From contig NZ_VTPZ01000012.1 of the NCBI RefSeq assembly GCF_008638305.1, positions 82,682 to 146,681 of the forward strand: a stretch of DNA of 64,000 nucleotides. Direction: 5' to 3'. The notes below the pieces were generated by a model, which worked only from the letters and a program-made list of their open reading frames with translations, had not been told where the DNA came from and made no database searches. This document shows positions 17,754 through 32,218 of this stretch, one piece after another. The number at the start of each line of letters is the position of its first letter. The stretch's first letter is position 1. Source of the DNA: Pseudomonas profundi (GTDB taxonomy: Bacteria > Pseudomonadota > Gammaproteobacteria > Pseudomonadales > Pseudomonadaceae). Made by a program: the position numbers and the translations under genes.

Positions 17754-19160
17754 GTGGAACCGACAGTACCTGACAAGAACGACCGGAACGATGAAGCCGG
17801 GACAAACAAGCCAGACGCGTCACAAGCCACGACAACCGGAAAACCCGGTGAATCTGCGACCGGAACCAGCCAGCCCAGCGTATCTGCTCCGGGCGAAGCG
17901 GCAGCACCCACTGCGGCTCCCGAGCCGCCTGTTACGGCCGCTCCCACAACGGAACCTGGCAAAACAGGCGCCGCTAAGACCGAGCCCTCCCAGACGGACA
18001 AGCCCGGCGCAGCCAAGCCCACCGGATCCACGACCAGGCCAAAGGATGTCGGGGCTGGCAAGCCGCCACCGGTCAAGCCGCGCGATACTTCAACGTCCGG
18101 CTCCGGGGGCGGACGTGGGCTTTCGGCTCTGGCGCTGTTGGTCGCTCTGGGCGCGCTGGGCCTGAGCGGCTGGCAGTGGTATCAACAGCAATCGGAGCCG
18201 GATGTTTCTGCGACGCTGGATGCACGGTTTGATCAATTGGCCGCCGATCAGGAACAATCGCTCCGCCAGGTGCGCGAACAGATGCAACAGCAGTTGCAGG
18301 ATCTTCCGTCCAGTGCGGAGGTCGACGAAACGCGGCGGCTGGCAGCAGATCTGCAGCGTAGCCAACAGGCACTGTCCCAACAGCTTGAGGAAATGCGTGG
18401 CGATACTGACGCCGACTGGAAGCTGGACGAAGCGGAATACATGCTCCGGCTGGCATCGCTCCGTCTACTGGCAGCGCAGGATGTCGAGTCCGCCGGCGAA
18501 TTATTGCAACTGGTCGACCGGATCCTCCGAGAGCAGCCGGACAGCGGCGTTTTTGCCGTGCGTGAAGAGCTTGCACGGTTCCAGACGCAGCTGGAAAGCC
18601 TGCCGGAAATCGACCGTCCGGGTGTCTATCTACGGCTTGCGGCATTGCGAGATCGGGTAAACGATATCGTTGCCCTGCCGGTACGTGAATTCAGTCCGGA
18701 CGAGCAGAGCGCCACCAGCTCCGACCCCGAGGCAAGCCGCTTCGATCGGGTCATGGCGCGTCTCGAGCGCTACGTGCGGGTTGATTTTCAACGCGGCAAG
18801 GTCATCACTCCGCAACTTACTGCAGCGGAAATGAACCGGGTCCGGCGCACGCTTCAGCTGGCTATCGAGCAGGCGCAATGGGCCGCCTTACGGGGCGAAG
18901 CCGAGATATTCCAGTCCAGCCTCGAACAGGCCGACTCGGTACTACAGCGCTTCTTTGAAGGCGACAATCCCGAGGTCAATTCGCTGCGAGAGCAGCTGGC
19001 GAATGTGGCCGAACAGGACATCTCGCTCGACCCGCCGGATATAGCACCCGTTCAGCAAGCCCTGGCAACCTACATGCAGAGCCGCCGAAGCCAGTCCAAT
19101 GGTCAGCGCGACGGCAGTGGAGAGAGTGGCGACAACGCAGGGGAGAGCGGCAATGAGTAA
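17754..19160 (+). CDS. hemX: HemX-like membrane protein
   Basis: The 468-residue protein has a 115-residue low-complexity N-terminal part rich in Pro, Thr, Ala, Lys and Gly. One membrane segment follows (GLSALALLVALGALGLSGW, about residues 120-140), then a long helical region with coiled-coil character (LDARFDQLAADQEQSLRQVREQM). HemX proteins are linked to haem genes by position; their activity is not settled, and the older name uroporphyrinogen methyltransferase is doubtful. It begins with GTG ten bases after hemD and overlaps hemY. Confidence 0.9.
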   Translation: MEPTVPDKNDRNDEAGTNKPDASQATTTGKPGESATGTSQPSVSAPGEAAAPTAAPEPPVTAAPTTEPGKTGAAKTEPSQTDKPGAAKPTGSTTRPKDVGAGKPPPVKPRDTSTSGSGGGRGLSALALLVALGALGLSGWQWYQQQSEPDVSATLDARFDQLAADQEQSLRQVREQMQQQLQDLPSSAEVDETRRLAADLQRSQQALSQQLEEMRGDTDADWKLDEAEYMLRLASLRLLAAQDVESAGELLQLVDRILREQPDSGVFAVREELARFQTQLESLPEIDRPGVYLRLAALRDRVNDIVALPVREFSPDEQSATSSDPEASRFDRVMARLERYVRVDFQRGKVITPQLTAAEMNRVRRTLQLAIEQAQWAALRGEAEIFQSSLEQADSVLQRFFEGDNPEVNSLREQLANVAEQDISLDPPDIAPVQQALATYMQSRRSQSNGQRDGSGESGDNAGESGNE

Positions 19161-20403
19161 AAGCTACATTGCCATCCTCATCGTACTGCTGGTGGCTGCC
19201 GTACTTGGCATGGCGGTGGCGGAAGATCCAGGCTACCTGCTGATTGCCTGGCGCAATCTCTCCATTGAGACCAGTGTCTGGGTAGGCGTCGCTTTCATCA
19301 TCGGGCTCTGGCTGCTCGTTGCGCTGCTGCGCACCGTGTTCCGGCTGCTCGGCGCATCGGGTAGACGGATCAATCCCTGGTCGCAGCACAACCGGCATCG
19401 TCGTGCTGGTGTGGTAACCACCCGTGGGCTGCTCGAGTTTGCCGAGGGGCATTGGTCCAATTCATTGCGCCTGCTCAAGCGTTCCGCGCCCCATGCAGAA
19501 CAGCCACTGATCAATTATCTCGCTGCTGCCCGCGCCGCCAATGAGCTGGAGGATTTCACCGAGTGTGACAACCTGCTGCGTGAAGCCTACGAGACAACAC
19601 CCCGCGCTGAAGTTGCCATTGCGGTGACCCAGGCACAGCTACAGATGGCGCGCGGTCAGCTTGAGCAGGCATTGGCTACCCTGACGCGCGTCCGCAAGGA
19701 CCACCCCCGGCATCTTTATGCGTTGAAACTGATGAGCCAGCTGTATGCCCGCCTTGAGGATTGGCAGCGCTTGCAGCAACTGTTGCCCGAGTTGCGCAAG
19801 CACGAGGTGTTGCGGCCGGAAGAGCTGAAATTGCTCGAATACCGCGTGTATACCGAACTGCTGACGCAGGCGGGGCTGCGCGGCATTCACCACGAGCCCG
19901 GGCAGGGCAATCCGCTTAACGAGATCTGGCAGCAGATGCCGAAGCAGCTGCGCCAGGATCCAAGACTGGTTGAAGTGTACGCGCTGCAGCTCCATGCCAT
20001 GGGCGATGGTGCCCGGGCGGAGGAAGTGCTGCGCAGCGCGCTGAAGCATGCCTTCAATGACCGTCTTGTTCATCACTACGGGCTGGTTTCCGGTAAGGAG
20101 CCGGCACGGCAACTGGCGACGGCCGAGCAGTGGCTGGCGCAGCATCCACACGATGCCACGTTGCTGCTGGCGCTGGGCCGGTTGGCGTTGCGCAACAATC
20201 TGTGGGGCAAGGCGCGAACCTATCTTGAGGCGAGTTTTGCCAGCAAGCCGGATATTCAGACATGCGCCGAGCTGGTGCGATTGCTGGAGCATATGGGTGA
20301 TGATGTGGCGAGTCAGCTGGTACAGCGCAAGGGCTTCGGACTGATGATGCATGATCTGCCAGCGCTGCCCTTGCCGCAACTGAGCAACAGTACGGCGGAA
20401 TAA
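19153..20403 (+). CDS. hemY: HemY-like inner-membrane TPR protein
   Basis: The 416-residue product has two N-terminal membrane segments (IAILIVLLVAAVLGMAV and WVGVAFIIGLWLLVALLRTVF) and tetratricopeptide-like helices behind them. It is the gammaproteobacterial HemY_N family and not the Bacillus protoporphyrinogen oxidase of the same name. The ATG at 19153 lies inside the last codons of hemX, so the genes are coupled. The exact role in haem metabolism is unproven. Confidence 0.9.
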   Translation: MSKSYIAILIVLLVAAVLGMAVAEDPGYLLIAWRNLSIETSVWVGVAFIIGLWLLVALLRTVFRLLGASGRRINPWSQHNRHRRAGVVTTRGLLEFAEGHWSNSLRLLKRSAPHAEQPLINYLAAARAANELEDFTECDNLLREAYETTPRAEVAIAVTQAQLQMARGQLEQALATLTRVRKDHPRHLYALKLMSQLYARLEDWQRLQQLLPELRKHEVLRPEELKLLEYRVYTELLTQAGLRGIHHEPGQGNPLNEIWQQMPKQLRQDPRLVEVYALQLHAMGDGARAEEVLRSALKHAFNDRLVHHYGLVSGKEPARQLATAEQWLAQHPHDATLLLALGRLALRNNLWGKARTYLEASFASKPDIQTCAELVRLLEHMGDDVASQLVQRKGFGLMMHDLPALPLPQLSNSTAE

Positions 20404-20409
20404 ACGCAT

Positions 20410-20862
20410 ATGCTCCAGCAACAGGATTCCGCCGCCATTGTGCGGCGTGCGGTACGCCGTGGGCTGATCATTCTGGTGGTGTTCTTGCTGCTGGTCGGCT
20501 CGTGGGAAAGCCGCCAACGTATTGGTTATCAGCCAGTCGAGGCGACCATGGTAACGGAGCGCTCGGTGCCTGGCGAGTGGCTTGGTGAGGTGCGTGAGCT
20601 TGGCGTTCGTTACCGCTGGCAGGCGAGTCAGTATCTGGTATTCATTCCGGTGGGCATGCTGGATGCCTTGAGCGGGCTGAATGAGCTTGCCGAAGGCGAT
20701 CGGGTCGCCCTGGCAATTGACCCGCAGGAGCCGCACCAAGCGATATTCGACCGCCTGACTCAGCGCTACCCGGTGACGCTGGCGACTGTTGGGCTATTGT
20801 TGGTGGCGTTGCTGATATTGCTTGCTCTGGCAGGTCTGCGGCGCGGACGTCGGCGCAGCTGA
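20410..20862 (+). CDS. Unknown two-TM membrane protein after hemY
   Basis: I do not recognise this 150-residue protein. One hydrophobic segment lies near residues 18-33 (LIILVVFLLLVGSW) and a second at 122-143 (VTLATVGLLLVALLILLALAG), with a basic C-terminus (RRGRRRS). The part between them would be periplasmic, about 85 residues of beta-like sequence. It starts six bases after hemY and closes the hemCDXY run. In P. aeruginosa, as I recall, dsbH occupies this place; the dsbB-type gene here is 16 kb away. Confidence 0.75.
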   Translation: MLQQQDSAAIVRRAVRRGLIILVVFLLLVGSWESRQRIGYQPVEATMVTERSVPGEWLGEVRELGVRYRWQASQYLVFIPVGMLDALSGLNELAEGDRVALAIDPQEPHQAIFDRLTQRYPVTLATVGLLLVALLILLALAGLRRGRRRS

Positions 20863-20871
20863 AGCTTCCCC

Positions 20872-21846
20872 TCAGCCGCGTGGAGCGTAGGCAAATACAT
20901 CGGAATGCATCCGTTGCTCCGGCATGCCCGCTGCCGTCAGTGCGTCCAGGGTCGCATAGACCATCCCGGGCGAGCCGCTGACATAGAACTCATAGCGTTC
21001 CAGATCAGACAGATCTTCACACACCGCCTCAGGCAACAAGCCCTGACGACCTGACCAGCCCGGATCGTCACTGACGACTTTGTGCAGATAAATGTTTGGT
21101 TCAGCCTGCCATTGCTGCCAATACGGCGCCTGGTAAAAATCAGCTGCACTGCGTACGCCCCAGTACAGATGGATGGGATGCTCGAACCCGATACGAATAC
21201 TGTGCTGGATCATGCTCTGCATTTGCGCCAGGCCGGTACCGGCAGCGATCATCACCAACGGGCGGTCAGGCAGATCGGCCAGATGCGCGTCACCAAAGGG
21301 TATCTTCACGCGCGCCATGCGCTCGCGGCGAATGTGTTCCACCAAGGCCCAGGCGGAATGCTCACGCACCAGGATATGCAGCTCAATCAGACGATCTTCG
21401 CCTGCTTCCGAGGCGATGGAAAAGGCCGAGGCCTGTTCGTCCGGGCGCTCCAGCAGCAGGTACTGGCCGGCATGGTAGCGTAGCGGCTTACCCGCCGGCG
21501 GGCGCAGCCGGATCCGCCAGACGTCGCCGCTCAGCAGCTCGGCATCGATAAGTTGGCAAGACAGATTACGCAGCGGCAACTCGCCCGGCCCCAGCACGTT
21601 TTCCCAGTACAGTTCGCAATCGTTCAGCGGCTCTGTCACGCAGGTGTAAAGCTCGCCGCTGTGCTGCGGAGTATCGGCGCCGGTCTTGCGGACGGTTCCG
21701 CTGATAAGGTTGGCGGCGCAGATATGGCAATTCCCGTTTCGGCAGCTTTGCGGGACATCGAAGCCCAGGCGCCTGGCGGCATCAAGGATGCGTTCACCGG
21801 GCAATAGCTCCAGAACGTGGCCTGAGGGCTGCAGCGTTACCTTCAT
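20872..21846 (-). CDS. 2Fe-2S/FAD NAD(P)H oxidoreductase (CDP-glucoseen reductase-like)
   Basis: Residues 1-90 are a plant-type ferredoxin domain with CRNGNCHIC and a later Cys (YTCVTE) to hold a 2Fe-2S cluster. After that come an FAD-binding barrel ([11 protein letters not shown]) and a NAD-binding domain ([26 protein letters not shown]). Related proteins are often named AscD or Fre-like and pass electrons from NAD(P)H to partners. The ATG at 21846 overlaps the ubiD stop (ATGA), so it is coupled to ubiD, suggesting a link with quinone chemistry. The electron acceptor is unknown. Confidence 0.85.
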   Translation of the reverse strand: MKVTLQPSGHVLELLPGERILDAARRLGFDVPQSCRNGNCHICAANLISGTVRKTGADTPQHSGELYTCVTEPLNDCELYWENVLGPGELPLRNLSCQLIDAELLSGDVWRIRLRPPAGKPLRYHAGQYLLLERPDEQASAFSIASEAGEDRLIELHILVREHSAWALVEHIRRERMARVKIPFGDAHLADLPDRPLVMIAAGTGLAQMQSMIQHSIRIGFEHPIHLYWGVRSAADFYQAPYWQQWQAEPNIYLHKVVSDDPGWSGRQGLLPEAVCEDLSDLERYEFYVSGSPGMVYATLDALTAAGMPEQRMHSDVFAYAPRG

Positions 21847-23312
21847 GTATCGATTCCCAACTCGGCCCAGATTGCATCGACGCGCTGTACAACAGCCGGA
21901 TCCTGACTGATTGCGACGCCCCATTCGCGGGTCGTTTCGCCGGGCCATTTATTGGTGGCATCCAGCCCCATCTTGCTACCGAGACCGGATACGGGCGATG
22001 CGAAATCGAGATAATCGATGGGTGTGTTGTCGATCATCACCGTGTCACGCTTCGGATCCATGCGCGTGGTAATCGCCCAGATCACATCGTTCCAGTCACG
22101 AATATTGATGTCGTCATCGGTAACGATGACGAACTTGGTGTACATGAACTGACGCAGGAATGACCAGACGCCAAGCATCACGCGCTTTGCATGGCCCGGG
22201 TACTGTTTCTTCATCGAGACGACGGCCATGCGATACGAGCAGCCTTCCGGCGGCAGGTAGAAGTCGGTAATCTCGGGAAACTGCTTTTGCAGGATAGGTA
22301 CAAACACCTCGTTTAGCGCCACGCCCAGAATAGCCGGCTCATCCGGCGGGCGGCCGGTATAGGTGCTGTGGTAGATCGGCTTCTCGCGGCGCGTAATACG
22401 CTCGACGGTAAACACAGGAAAGCGGTCCACCTCGTTGTAATAACCGGTGTGGTCGCCAAAAGGGCCTTCCTCGGCCATTTCGCCCGGATGGATAACCCCC
22501 TCCAGAACGATCTCGGCACCGGCTGGGACCTGAAGGTCCGAGCCGCGGCACTTGACCAGCTCGGTGCGCTGGCCACGCAGCAAACCGGCAAAAGCGTATT
22601 CTGAAAGACTGTCAGGAACAGGTGTTACCGCGCCAAGGATGGTCGCCGGATCGGCACCGAGCGCCACCGCAACCGGAAAGGGCTGGCCGGGATGTTTATC
22701 ACACCATTCCTTGAAGTCCAGCGCGCCCCCGCGGTGGCTAAGCCAGCGCATGATGACCTTGTTGCGACCTATCAGCTGCTGGCGATAAATGCCCAGGTTC
22801 TGACGTTCCTTGTTCGGGCCTTTGGTGACCACCAGCCCCCAGGTTATCAAGGGCCCGGCGTCGCCAGGCCAGCAGGTCTGGACCGGTATCGCTCCGAGAT
22901 CGACATCGTCGCCTTCCAGGACCACCGCCTGGCAAGGGCCGTCACGCAGCACCTTGGGGGCCATGGAAATGACCTTCTTGAAGATCGGCAGCTTGGACCA
23001 GGCATCCTTGAGGCCTTTCGGCGGATCAGGCTCCTTGAGAAACGCCAACAGCTTGCCGATTTCACGCAATTCGCTGACATCGTCAGCGCCCATGCCCAGC
23101 GCCACCCGCTCGGGGGTGCCGAACAGATTGCCCAGTACCGGCATATCAAACCCGGTCGGGTTTTCAAACAGCAGCGCGGGGCCGGCCTTGCGCAGGGTGC
23201 GGTCGCAAATCTCGGTCATTTCGAGCACGGGGGAGACGGGCGTCTGGATACGCTTGAGCTCACCGCGCTCTTCCAGGCCCTTGATGAAATCACGGAGGTC
23301 GGAATACTGCAT
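21843..23312 (-). CDS. ubiD: 4-hydroxy-3-polyprenylbenzoate decarboxylase
   Basis: The 489-residue enzyme removes the carboxyl group from the prenylated ring in ubiquinone synthesis and depends on prenylated FMN made by UbiX. The N-terminus [22 protein letters not shown] and the motifs [25 protein letters not shown] and [12 protein letters not shown] are those of UbiD. The start at 23312 is chosen by family length; the ribosome site is weak. It lies downstream of rho on the same strand. Confidence 0.96.
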   Translation of the reverse strand: MQYSDLRDFIKGLEERGELKRIQTPVSPVLEMTEICDRTLRKAGPALLFENPTGFDMPVLGNLFGTPERVALGMGADDVSELREIGKLLAFLKEPDPPKGLKDAWSKLPIFKKVISMAPKVLRDGPCQAVVLEGDDVDLGAIPVQTCWPGDAGPLITWGLVVTKGPNKERQNLGIYRQQLIGRNKVIMRWLSHRGGALDFKEWCDKHPGQPFPVAVALGADPATILGAVTPVPDSLSEYAFAGLLRGQRTELVKCRGSDLQVPAGAEIVLEGVIHPGEMAEEGPFGDHTGYYNEVDRFPVFTVERITRREKPIYHSTYTGRPPDEPAILGVALNEVFVPILQKQFPEITDFYLPPEGCSYRMAVVSMKKQYPGHAKRVMLGVWSFLRQFMYTKFVIVTDDDINIRDWNDVIWAITTRMDPKRDTVMIDNTPIDYLDFASPVSGLGSKMGLDATNKWPGETTREWGVAISQDPAVVQRVDAIWAELGIDT

Positions 23313-23387
23313 CTGAGCTTTATGCCTCAATTTGCAAGCGGCAATTCAAGGAGTGATGTTGCTGCTCGTGGGAGGGGTGCCAGTTAG

Positions 23388-23420
23388 CTTCAGGCGGGCC
23401 TGAAAAGGGCCCGTCTGAAG
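23388..23420 (-). terminator. Large hairpin after rho
   Basis: A 13-bp stem (CTTCAGGCGGGCC with GGCCCGTCTGAAG, one G-U pair) with an A-rich loop lies just past the rho stop. There is no T tract on the minus strand, so it may be a processing or partial stop signal between rho and ubiD. Confidence 0.5.
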
Positions 23421-23433
23421 CATGCGCGGCAGT

Positions 23434-24699
<1,266 letters not shown>

Positions 24700-24870
24700 A
24701 GGTTCGATGAGTATGATGTCTTTCGGCAGGACGGTTAGTAACAGGCCGCCACGTGAGGATGGGGCGATGGATTTGGCTGAAGTTGGGAAGCCATTGCCGC
24801 GGGGGGCGACAGGGAGTTGGAATGCAAATCTAGCACTGCAACACGGTTGCGTCTAGAGAAAACGCAGAGA

Positions 24871-24903
24871 AAAAACCCTCCCTGGACCGAAAAGTCCAGG
24901 GAG
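24871..24903 (-). terminator. Rho-independent terminator of trxA
   Basis: A perfect 10-bp stem (CTCCCTGGAC/GTCCAGGGAG) with a six-base loop is followed on the minus strand by GGTTTTTT. Confidence 0.88.
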
Positions 24904-24911
24904 TGTGAACA

Positions 24912-25238
24912 TCAGATGTTGCTATCAAGAAATGCCGACAACTGAGACTTGGACAGAGCACCGACCTTGGTCGCTTCTACATTGCCATCCTTGAACAGCA
25001 TGAGAGTCGGGATGCCGCGCACGCCATACTTGGGTGGGGTGTCGGTGTTTTCATCGATGTTCAGTTTGCAAATCTTGAGTTTGCCATCGTAGTCCTTGGC
25101 GATTTCATCCAGAACCGGGGCGATCATCTTGCATGGGCCACACCACTCAGCCCAGTAATCGACCAACACGGGGCTATCTGCCTTAAGCACTTCAGTTTCG
25201 AAGCTGCTATCGGTGACATGCACGATCAAATCACTCAT
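24912..25238 (-). CDS. trxA: Thioredoxin 1
   Basis: This 108-residue cytosolic dithiol-disulfide reductase has the active site WCGPCK, the cis-Pro segment [10 protein letters not shown] and full family length. It is preceded by GGAGAG and followed by a strong terminator, so it can be a monocistronic unit. Confidence 0.98.
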   Translation of the reverse strand: MSDLIVHVTDSSFETEVLKADSPVLVDYWAEWCGPCKMIAPVLDEIAKDYDGKLKICKLNIDENTDTPPKYGVRGIPTLMLFKDGNVEATKVGALSKSQLSAFLDSNI

Positions 25239-25283
25239 GAGTCTCTCCAGGGAGTTTTTAGTAAGCAGGCAGGAATGGCAGAC

Positions 25284-25311
25284 ATGATAGCACCACCCTG
25301 CGACATAGCAA
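25284..25311 (-). promoter_or_regulatory. Predicted sigma-70 promoter of trxA
   Basis: On the minus strand TTGCTA (25311-25306) and TATCAT (25289-25284) stand 16 bases apart, about 45 bases before the trxA ATG. Confidence 0.5.
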
Positions 25312-25405
25312 AAGCCAGCGGGTTAGATCTCTTGACGTGATCGCCGGCCGGGCAAAAGCACAGTTCGGGATGCTAGAATTCGCAGACGACAATCCGAGGT
25401 GCCGC

Positions 25406-26911
25406 ATGGCAAACAAGCAAAGGTCCGATTTTCCGCTGGTGGCCGCGATTGATCTGGGTTCGAACAGTTTCCACATGGCGCTGGCCCGGGTTGAGCACGG
25501 CGAGATGCGTATCCTCGAGCGGCTGGGCGAGAAGGTTCAGTTGGCGGCGGGACTTAACGAGGAACGTGAACTAGACGACGATGCCATGCAGCGAGGGCTC
25601 GACTGCGTCAGGCGTTTTGCTCAGATGATCAATGGGTTGCCGGTTGGCGCCGTGAGAATAGTTGGCACCAGCGCGCTGCGTGATGCGCGTAACCGAAGCC
25701 AGTTCATCAATCAGGTGCAGCAGCTGCTTGGACATCAGGTGGATGTGATTTCCGGGCGGGAAGAAGCACGGTTGATTTACCTCGGTGTTGCGCACACCTT
25801 GTCCGATGACGAAGGCAAGCGTCTGGTGGTTGACATTGGCGGGGGCAGTACGGAGTTCATAGTAGGCGAACGTTTCGAGACGCTGCTGCGTGAAAGTCTG
25901 CCGATTGGCTGCGTCAGTTACACCCGCAAATTCTTCGCCGACGGCAACATCTCCGCCAGCAACTACTCCCGCGCCTATACGCTTGCCCGCCTTGATCTGA
26001 TGCAGATCGAGCAGAACATTCAGCGCCTGGAGTGGCGGGAAGCGGTTGGCGCCTCCGGTACTATCCGCTCTATCGGCCAATGTCTACAGGCCGCCGGGCA
26101 GGGGCAGGGAGATGTCACCCGTGAAGGCCTGCAGCGTCTCAAGCGCAAGCTGATCAAGGTGGGCGATGTCGACAAGTTATCGCTGCCGGGGCTGAAGAGT
26201 GATCGTCGTCCTATCCTGCCGGCTGGCGTGGCTATCCTCGAAGCGATCTTTGACGCGTTGGATGTTGACCGCATGGGGCATTCCGAGGGCGCGCTGCGCG
26301 AAGGTGTGCTATATGACCTGTTAGGCCGGCACCGCCATGAGGATGTCAGGGAACGTACCCTTAGTGCGCTGGCAGAGCGTTACCACGTCGATCCAGGTCA
26401 GGCTTGCCGTGTCGAACGCAAGGCAATGAGTTTGCTCGGCAAGGTTGCCGAAGCCTGGGGGCTTGAGGACGCCAAGCACGCCGACCTGCTGGGTTGGGCG
26501 GCACGCCTGCACGAAGTGGGCAAGGGCATCGCGCACAACCAATATCACAAGCACGGCGCTTATTTGCTGGCGCATTCCGATCTGGCCGGGTTCTCACGTC
26601 AGGAGCAGCACGCTCTTGCCCTGCTTATTCGCGCGCAGAAGCGCAGTCTGCCCGGTAAGGAGCGACTCAGCGAGTTCGGTGAGGAAAGCGTACTGATGCT
26701 GCGGCTGTGCATGCTGCTGCGTCTGGCTATCCTCTATCACCATATCCGGGGCTATCAGGAAATGCCGGCCCTCAAGGTGCAGGCCGGGGACGATTTTCTG
26801 GTACTGGAGTTTCCGTCGGGCTGGCTGGATCGCAATCCGTTGACCCAGGCTGACTTCGATCAGGAAGCGCAGTTCTGGGCCAAGGTGGGTTATACGCTGA
26901 CGGTGCGTTGA
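25406..26911 (+). CDS. ppx: Exopolyphosphatase
   Basis: The 501-residue Ppx/GppA phosphatase releases phosphate from the ends of polyphosphate chains. The N-terminal sugar-kinase-like fold has [12 protein letters not shown] and [11 protein letters not shown] phosphate-binding loops, and an HD-like C-terminal region follows ([27 protein letters not shown]). The start at 25406 has GAGGT in front; an extended -10 (TGCTAGAAT, 25371-25379) lies just upstream. The last 22 bases overlap the end of ppk on the other strand. Confidence 0.96.
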   Translation: MANKQRSDFPLVAAIDLGSNSFHMALARVEHGEMRILERLGEKVQLAAGLNEERELDDDAMQRGLDCVRRFAQMINGLPVGAVRIVGTSALRDARNRSQFINQVQQLLGHQVDVISGREEARLIYLGVAHTLSDDEGKRLVVDIGGGSTEFIVGERFETLLRESLPIGCVSYTRKFFADGNISASNYSRAYTLARLDLMQIEQNIQRLEWREAVGASGTIRSIGQCLQAAGQGQGDVTREGLQRLKRKLIKVGDVDKLSLPGLKSDRRPILPAGVAILEAIFDALDVDRMGHSEGALREGVLYDLLGRHRHEDVRERTLSALAERYHVDPGQACRVERKAMSLLGKVAEAWGLEDAKHADLLGWAARLHEVGKGIAHNQYHKHGAYLLAHSDLAGFSRQEQHALALLIRAQKRSLPGKERLSEFGEESVLMLRLCMLLRLAILYHHIRGYQEMPALKVQAGDDFLVLEFPSGWLDRNPLTQADFDQEAQFWAKVGYTLTVR

Positions 26912-29124
26912 GGCGAGTTGCTGAGTTTTTCCAGCAGCGCGCTCTGCGCGCTGCGCGGGATCTGGTTACCAGTCGGCGTGCTGCGCACATAGGTGCCGTC
27001 CGGTTGCAGAATCCAGCTCTGGGTATTGTCAGTCAGAAATACCTGTAGCTCCTGCTTGGCTCGGGTAACCAGCTTTTTGCCCTCGAGCGGGAAACAGGTT
27101 TCAACACGGTGATCGAGGTTGCGCTCCATCAGATCCGCACTGGACAACCACACCTGCTCGACCCCTCCATTCAGAAAGTAATACACGCGGCTGTGCTCAA
27201 GGAAGCGACCGATAATTGAGCGCACTGTGATGTTATGCGACACGCCCGGAATGCCGGGACGCAGACAACACATGCCGCGCACGATCAGGTCGATTTTTAC
27301 CCCGGACTGTGACGCCTTGTACATTGCCTTGATGATCTTGGCGTCCGTCAGCGAATTGACCTTGGCGATGACATGCGCAGGCTTGCCGGCCTGGGCCGCC
27401 AGCGTTTCGCGGTTGATCAGCTCCAGCAAACGCTTCTTCAGCGTGAAAGGTGCCTGCAGGAGCTTCTTCATGCGCAGCATCTTGCCCATACCGATCAACT
27501 GGTTGAACAGCTTGTGTACGTCTTCGGTCATCGCCAGGTCGGACGTCAGAATGCTGTAATCGGTATATAGCCGGGCGTTCCCTGCGTGGTAGTTACCCGT
27601 GCCCATATGCGCGTAGCGGCGCAGGATGCGGTCTTCACGGCGCAAAATAAGCATCATTTTGGCGTGCGTCTTGTAACCCACCACGCCGTAGATCACTACG
27701 GCTCCGGCCTGTTGCAAGCGGCTTGCCAGCTGCAGGTTGGATTCCTCGTCAAAACGCGCACGCAGCTCGATCACCACGGTGACTTCCTTGCCGTTGCGGG
27801 CTGCTTCCACCAGCGCGTTGACGATTTCCGAGTTCGCCCCGGTGCGGTACAGCGTCTGTTTGATCGCCAATACGTTGGTATCCTGCGCCGCCTGGCGCAA
27901 CAGATCGGTTACCGGGCTGAAGGATTCGTAGGGATGCAGCAACAGGATGTCCTGCTTGCTGATTGCCTGAAACAGATTGTCCGCACTGGACAATATCTTC
28001 GGCAGGCCAGAGCTGAACGGCGGGAATTGCAATTCCGGGTGATTTTCCAGCGCCGTGACCGAGAACAGCCGGGTCAGATTGACCGGACCCTGGACCTGAT
28101 ACAGCTCCTGATCAGTCAAGCCGAATTGCTTGAGCAGGAAATCAGTCAAGGGTTTCGGACAATTGCTGGCGACTTCGAGACGCACTGCATCGCCGTAGCG
28201 GCGTGATAAAAGCTCGCCACGTAGAGCGCGCGCCAGATCATCTACCTCGTCGGGATCCACGATCAAGTCCGCGTTGCGCGTCAGGCGGAACTGATAGCAA
28301 CCCAGCACCTTCATGCCGGGAAACAGATCATCGGCATGTGCGTGGATGACAGAGGAGAGGAACACAAAGTCGTCCTCCCCGGTGGACAGTTCCTGCGGCA
28401 GGCGGATAAGCCGGGGCAGGGAGCGCGGGGCCGGAATGATCGCCAGGCCGGAATCGCGGCCGAAGGCATCCGTCCCTTCAAGCTGGCAGATGAAGTTGAG
28501 ACTCTTGTTCACCAGCAACGGGAAGGGGTGCGTGGGGTCCAGCCCGATGGGGCTAATGATCGGCGCTACTTCCTGACGAAAATACCGCCGTACCCACATG
28601 GTCTGCTTGTGGGTCCACTGATGCCTGCGTACGAAGCGGATGCCCTCCGCAGCCAGCTGGGGCAGCAGCACGTCGTTGAGAATCGAGTACTGACGGCTGA
28701 CCTGCTCGTGAGCCAGCTCGCTGATCCGGCTCAGCACCTGCTGCGGTTGCAGCCCGTCGGGACCGGTCTGTTCACGGGCGAAGGTAATCTGTTTCTTCAG
28801 GCCTGCCACACGGATTTCGAAAAATTCATCCATGTTGCCGGAGAAGATAAGCAGGAACTTCAGCCGCTCAAGTAGCGGATAGGACTCATCGAGCGCCTGT
28901 TCCAGGACACGGATATTGAACTGCAGCTGCGACAACTCGCGATGGATAAACAGTTCCGGCGCGTTGATATCAGCCGCAAAGGGGGTCGGCGCTGCCGGCT
29001 CTACAACCGGCATCAGGCGCGTCTCGTCGCTCTCGGACTCCGGAATAACAAAGCTGTCCTGCGGGGTGTGATCGGACGCGGCAATCGGATCATCTTCGCG
29101 TGCGCGGTTGGGCTGCTGCATCAT
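26890..29124 (-). CDS. ppk: Polyphosphate kinase 1
   Basis: The 744-residue membrane-associated enzyme builds polyphosphate from ATP. It shows the N-terminal helical domain ([21 protein letters not shown]), the phospholipase D-like catalytic domains with the autophosphorylated His region ([20 protein letters not shown]) and the second His motif ([26 protein letters not shown]). The N-terminal 45 residues are a poorly conserved acidic tail. It starts six bases after the hemB stop, so the two are likely one operon. Confidence 0.97.
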   Translation of the reverse strand: MMQQPNRAREDDPIAASDHTPQDSFVIPESESDETRLMPVVEPAAPTPFAADINAPELFIHRELSQLQFNIRVLEQALDESYPLLERLKFLLIFSGNMDEFFEIRVAGLKKQITFAREQTGPDGLQPQQVLSRISELAHEQVSRQYSILNDVLLPQLAAEGIRFVRRHQWTHKQTMWVRRYFRQEVAPIISPIGLDPTHPFPLLVNKSLNFICQLEGTDAFGRDSGLAIIPAPRSLPRLIRLPQELSTGEDDFVFLSSVIHAHADDLFPGMKVLGCYQFRLTRNADLIVDPDEVDDLARALRGELLSRRYGDAVRLEVASNCPKPLTDFLLKQFGLTDQELYQVQGPVNLTRLFSVTALENHPELQFPPFSSGLPKILSSADNLFQAISKQDILLLHPYESFSPVTDLLRQAAQDTNVLAIKQTLYRTGANSEIVNALVEAARNGKEVTVVIELRARFDEESNLQLASRLQQAGAVVIYGVVGYKTHAKMMLILRREDRILRRYAHMGTGNYHAGNARLYTDYSILTSDLAMTEDVHKLFNQLIGMGKMLRMKKLLQAPFTLKKRLLELINRETLAAQAGKPAHVIAKVNSLTDAKIIKAMYKASQSGVKIDLIVRGMCCLRPGIPGVSHNITVRSIIGRFLEHSRVYYFLNGGVEQVWLSSADLMERNLDHRVETCFPLEGKKLVTRAKQELQVFLTDNTQSWILQPDGTYVRSTPTGNQIPRSAQSALLEKLSNSPQRTVSV

Positions 29125-29130
29125 TTCCTC

Positions 29131-31417
<2,287 letters not shown>

Positions 31418-31669
31418 CTGAGACTATCGTCCTTGTCCGGCAGAGGGCGGCCGGCTACTTCGAATATCCGGGTTAGGATCCGTTTGGTATTACAACCATA
31501 CCAGCAGACCATTGGGTCCTGGATCGGTTCAATTTGGAAATGTGGCCAAGTCGGCAGTTAAATCCTCGCCCCAGCGCAACGAATTGTGCCAGCAATCCCG
31601 GCGCTTCGCTCAATCGGGTGAGGCTTGAACTGCATACCGAGTTCTACTGGCCTTTTGAGATACCCAGGA

Positions 31670-32218
31670 ATGAAAAAGGTTCATCGCAATCTGTTGGTAG
31701 TGTTGCTGTTGGCGTGCTGGATGGCGGGGCTTGTATGGGCGCTGACCTGGTACGAGAGTCGCTATGTAAGAATATTCGAGCGTCCGGCATTCTTTGACGG
31801 GATACCGGTGTCTCCACCGTTTGAGGCGGCGCGCGTGCAGGTTCTGCATGTCTGGCAGTCCGGCTGCCCTTGCAACGGCGGGCATCAGGCCTATGTGAAT
31901 GACATGACCGAGCGCTTTGCTGCCGAGGGGGTGGTGTTTGCGCGTTCAGGGGCGCGTGGCGCGGACGCCTTGCCGCAAGCGTTACGCCAGTTGCCTTATT
32001 GGCCGATGCCGGAGGCGTGGTCCGCCTGGCCGGGAGCACCAGCCGTCGCGATCTGGGGAGCAGATGGCCGTCTAGCCTATGTAGGGCCTTATAGTGACGG
32101 TGCGAGCTGTAGCGAGGAGAGCAGTTTTGTCGAGCCGGTAATCCAGGCTTTATTGGCCGGTCGGAAGGTCAACATCACCCGGCAGGATACGCTGTCCTGC
32201 CTGTGCGAAATCGACTGA
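31670..32218 (+). CDS. Membrane-anchored thioredoxin-like protein (DUF6436-like)
   Basis: The 182-residue protein has one N-terminal membrane segment (LLVVLLLACWMAGLVWALTW) and a thioredoxin-like periplasmic part in which the usual CxxC is CPC (VWQSGCPCNGG). The C-terminus carries another CLC motif and a Cys in GASCSEES. It may be a periplasmic redox or metal-handling protein, but no activity is assured. ATG 31670 follows AGGA. Its TGA abuts the stop of the convergent gene with no gap. Confidence 0.75.
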   Translation: MKKVHRNLLVVLLLACWMAGLVWALTWYESRYVRIFERPAFFDGIPVSPPFEAARVQVLHVWQSGCPCNGGHQAYVNDMTERFAAEGVVFARSGARGADALPQALRQLPYWPMPEAWSAWPGAPAVAIWGADGRLAYVGPYSDGASCSEESSFVEPVIQALLAGRKVNITRQDTLSCLCEID

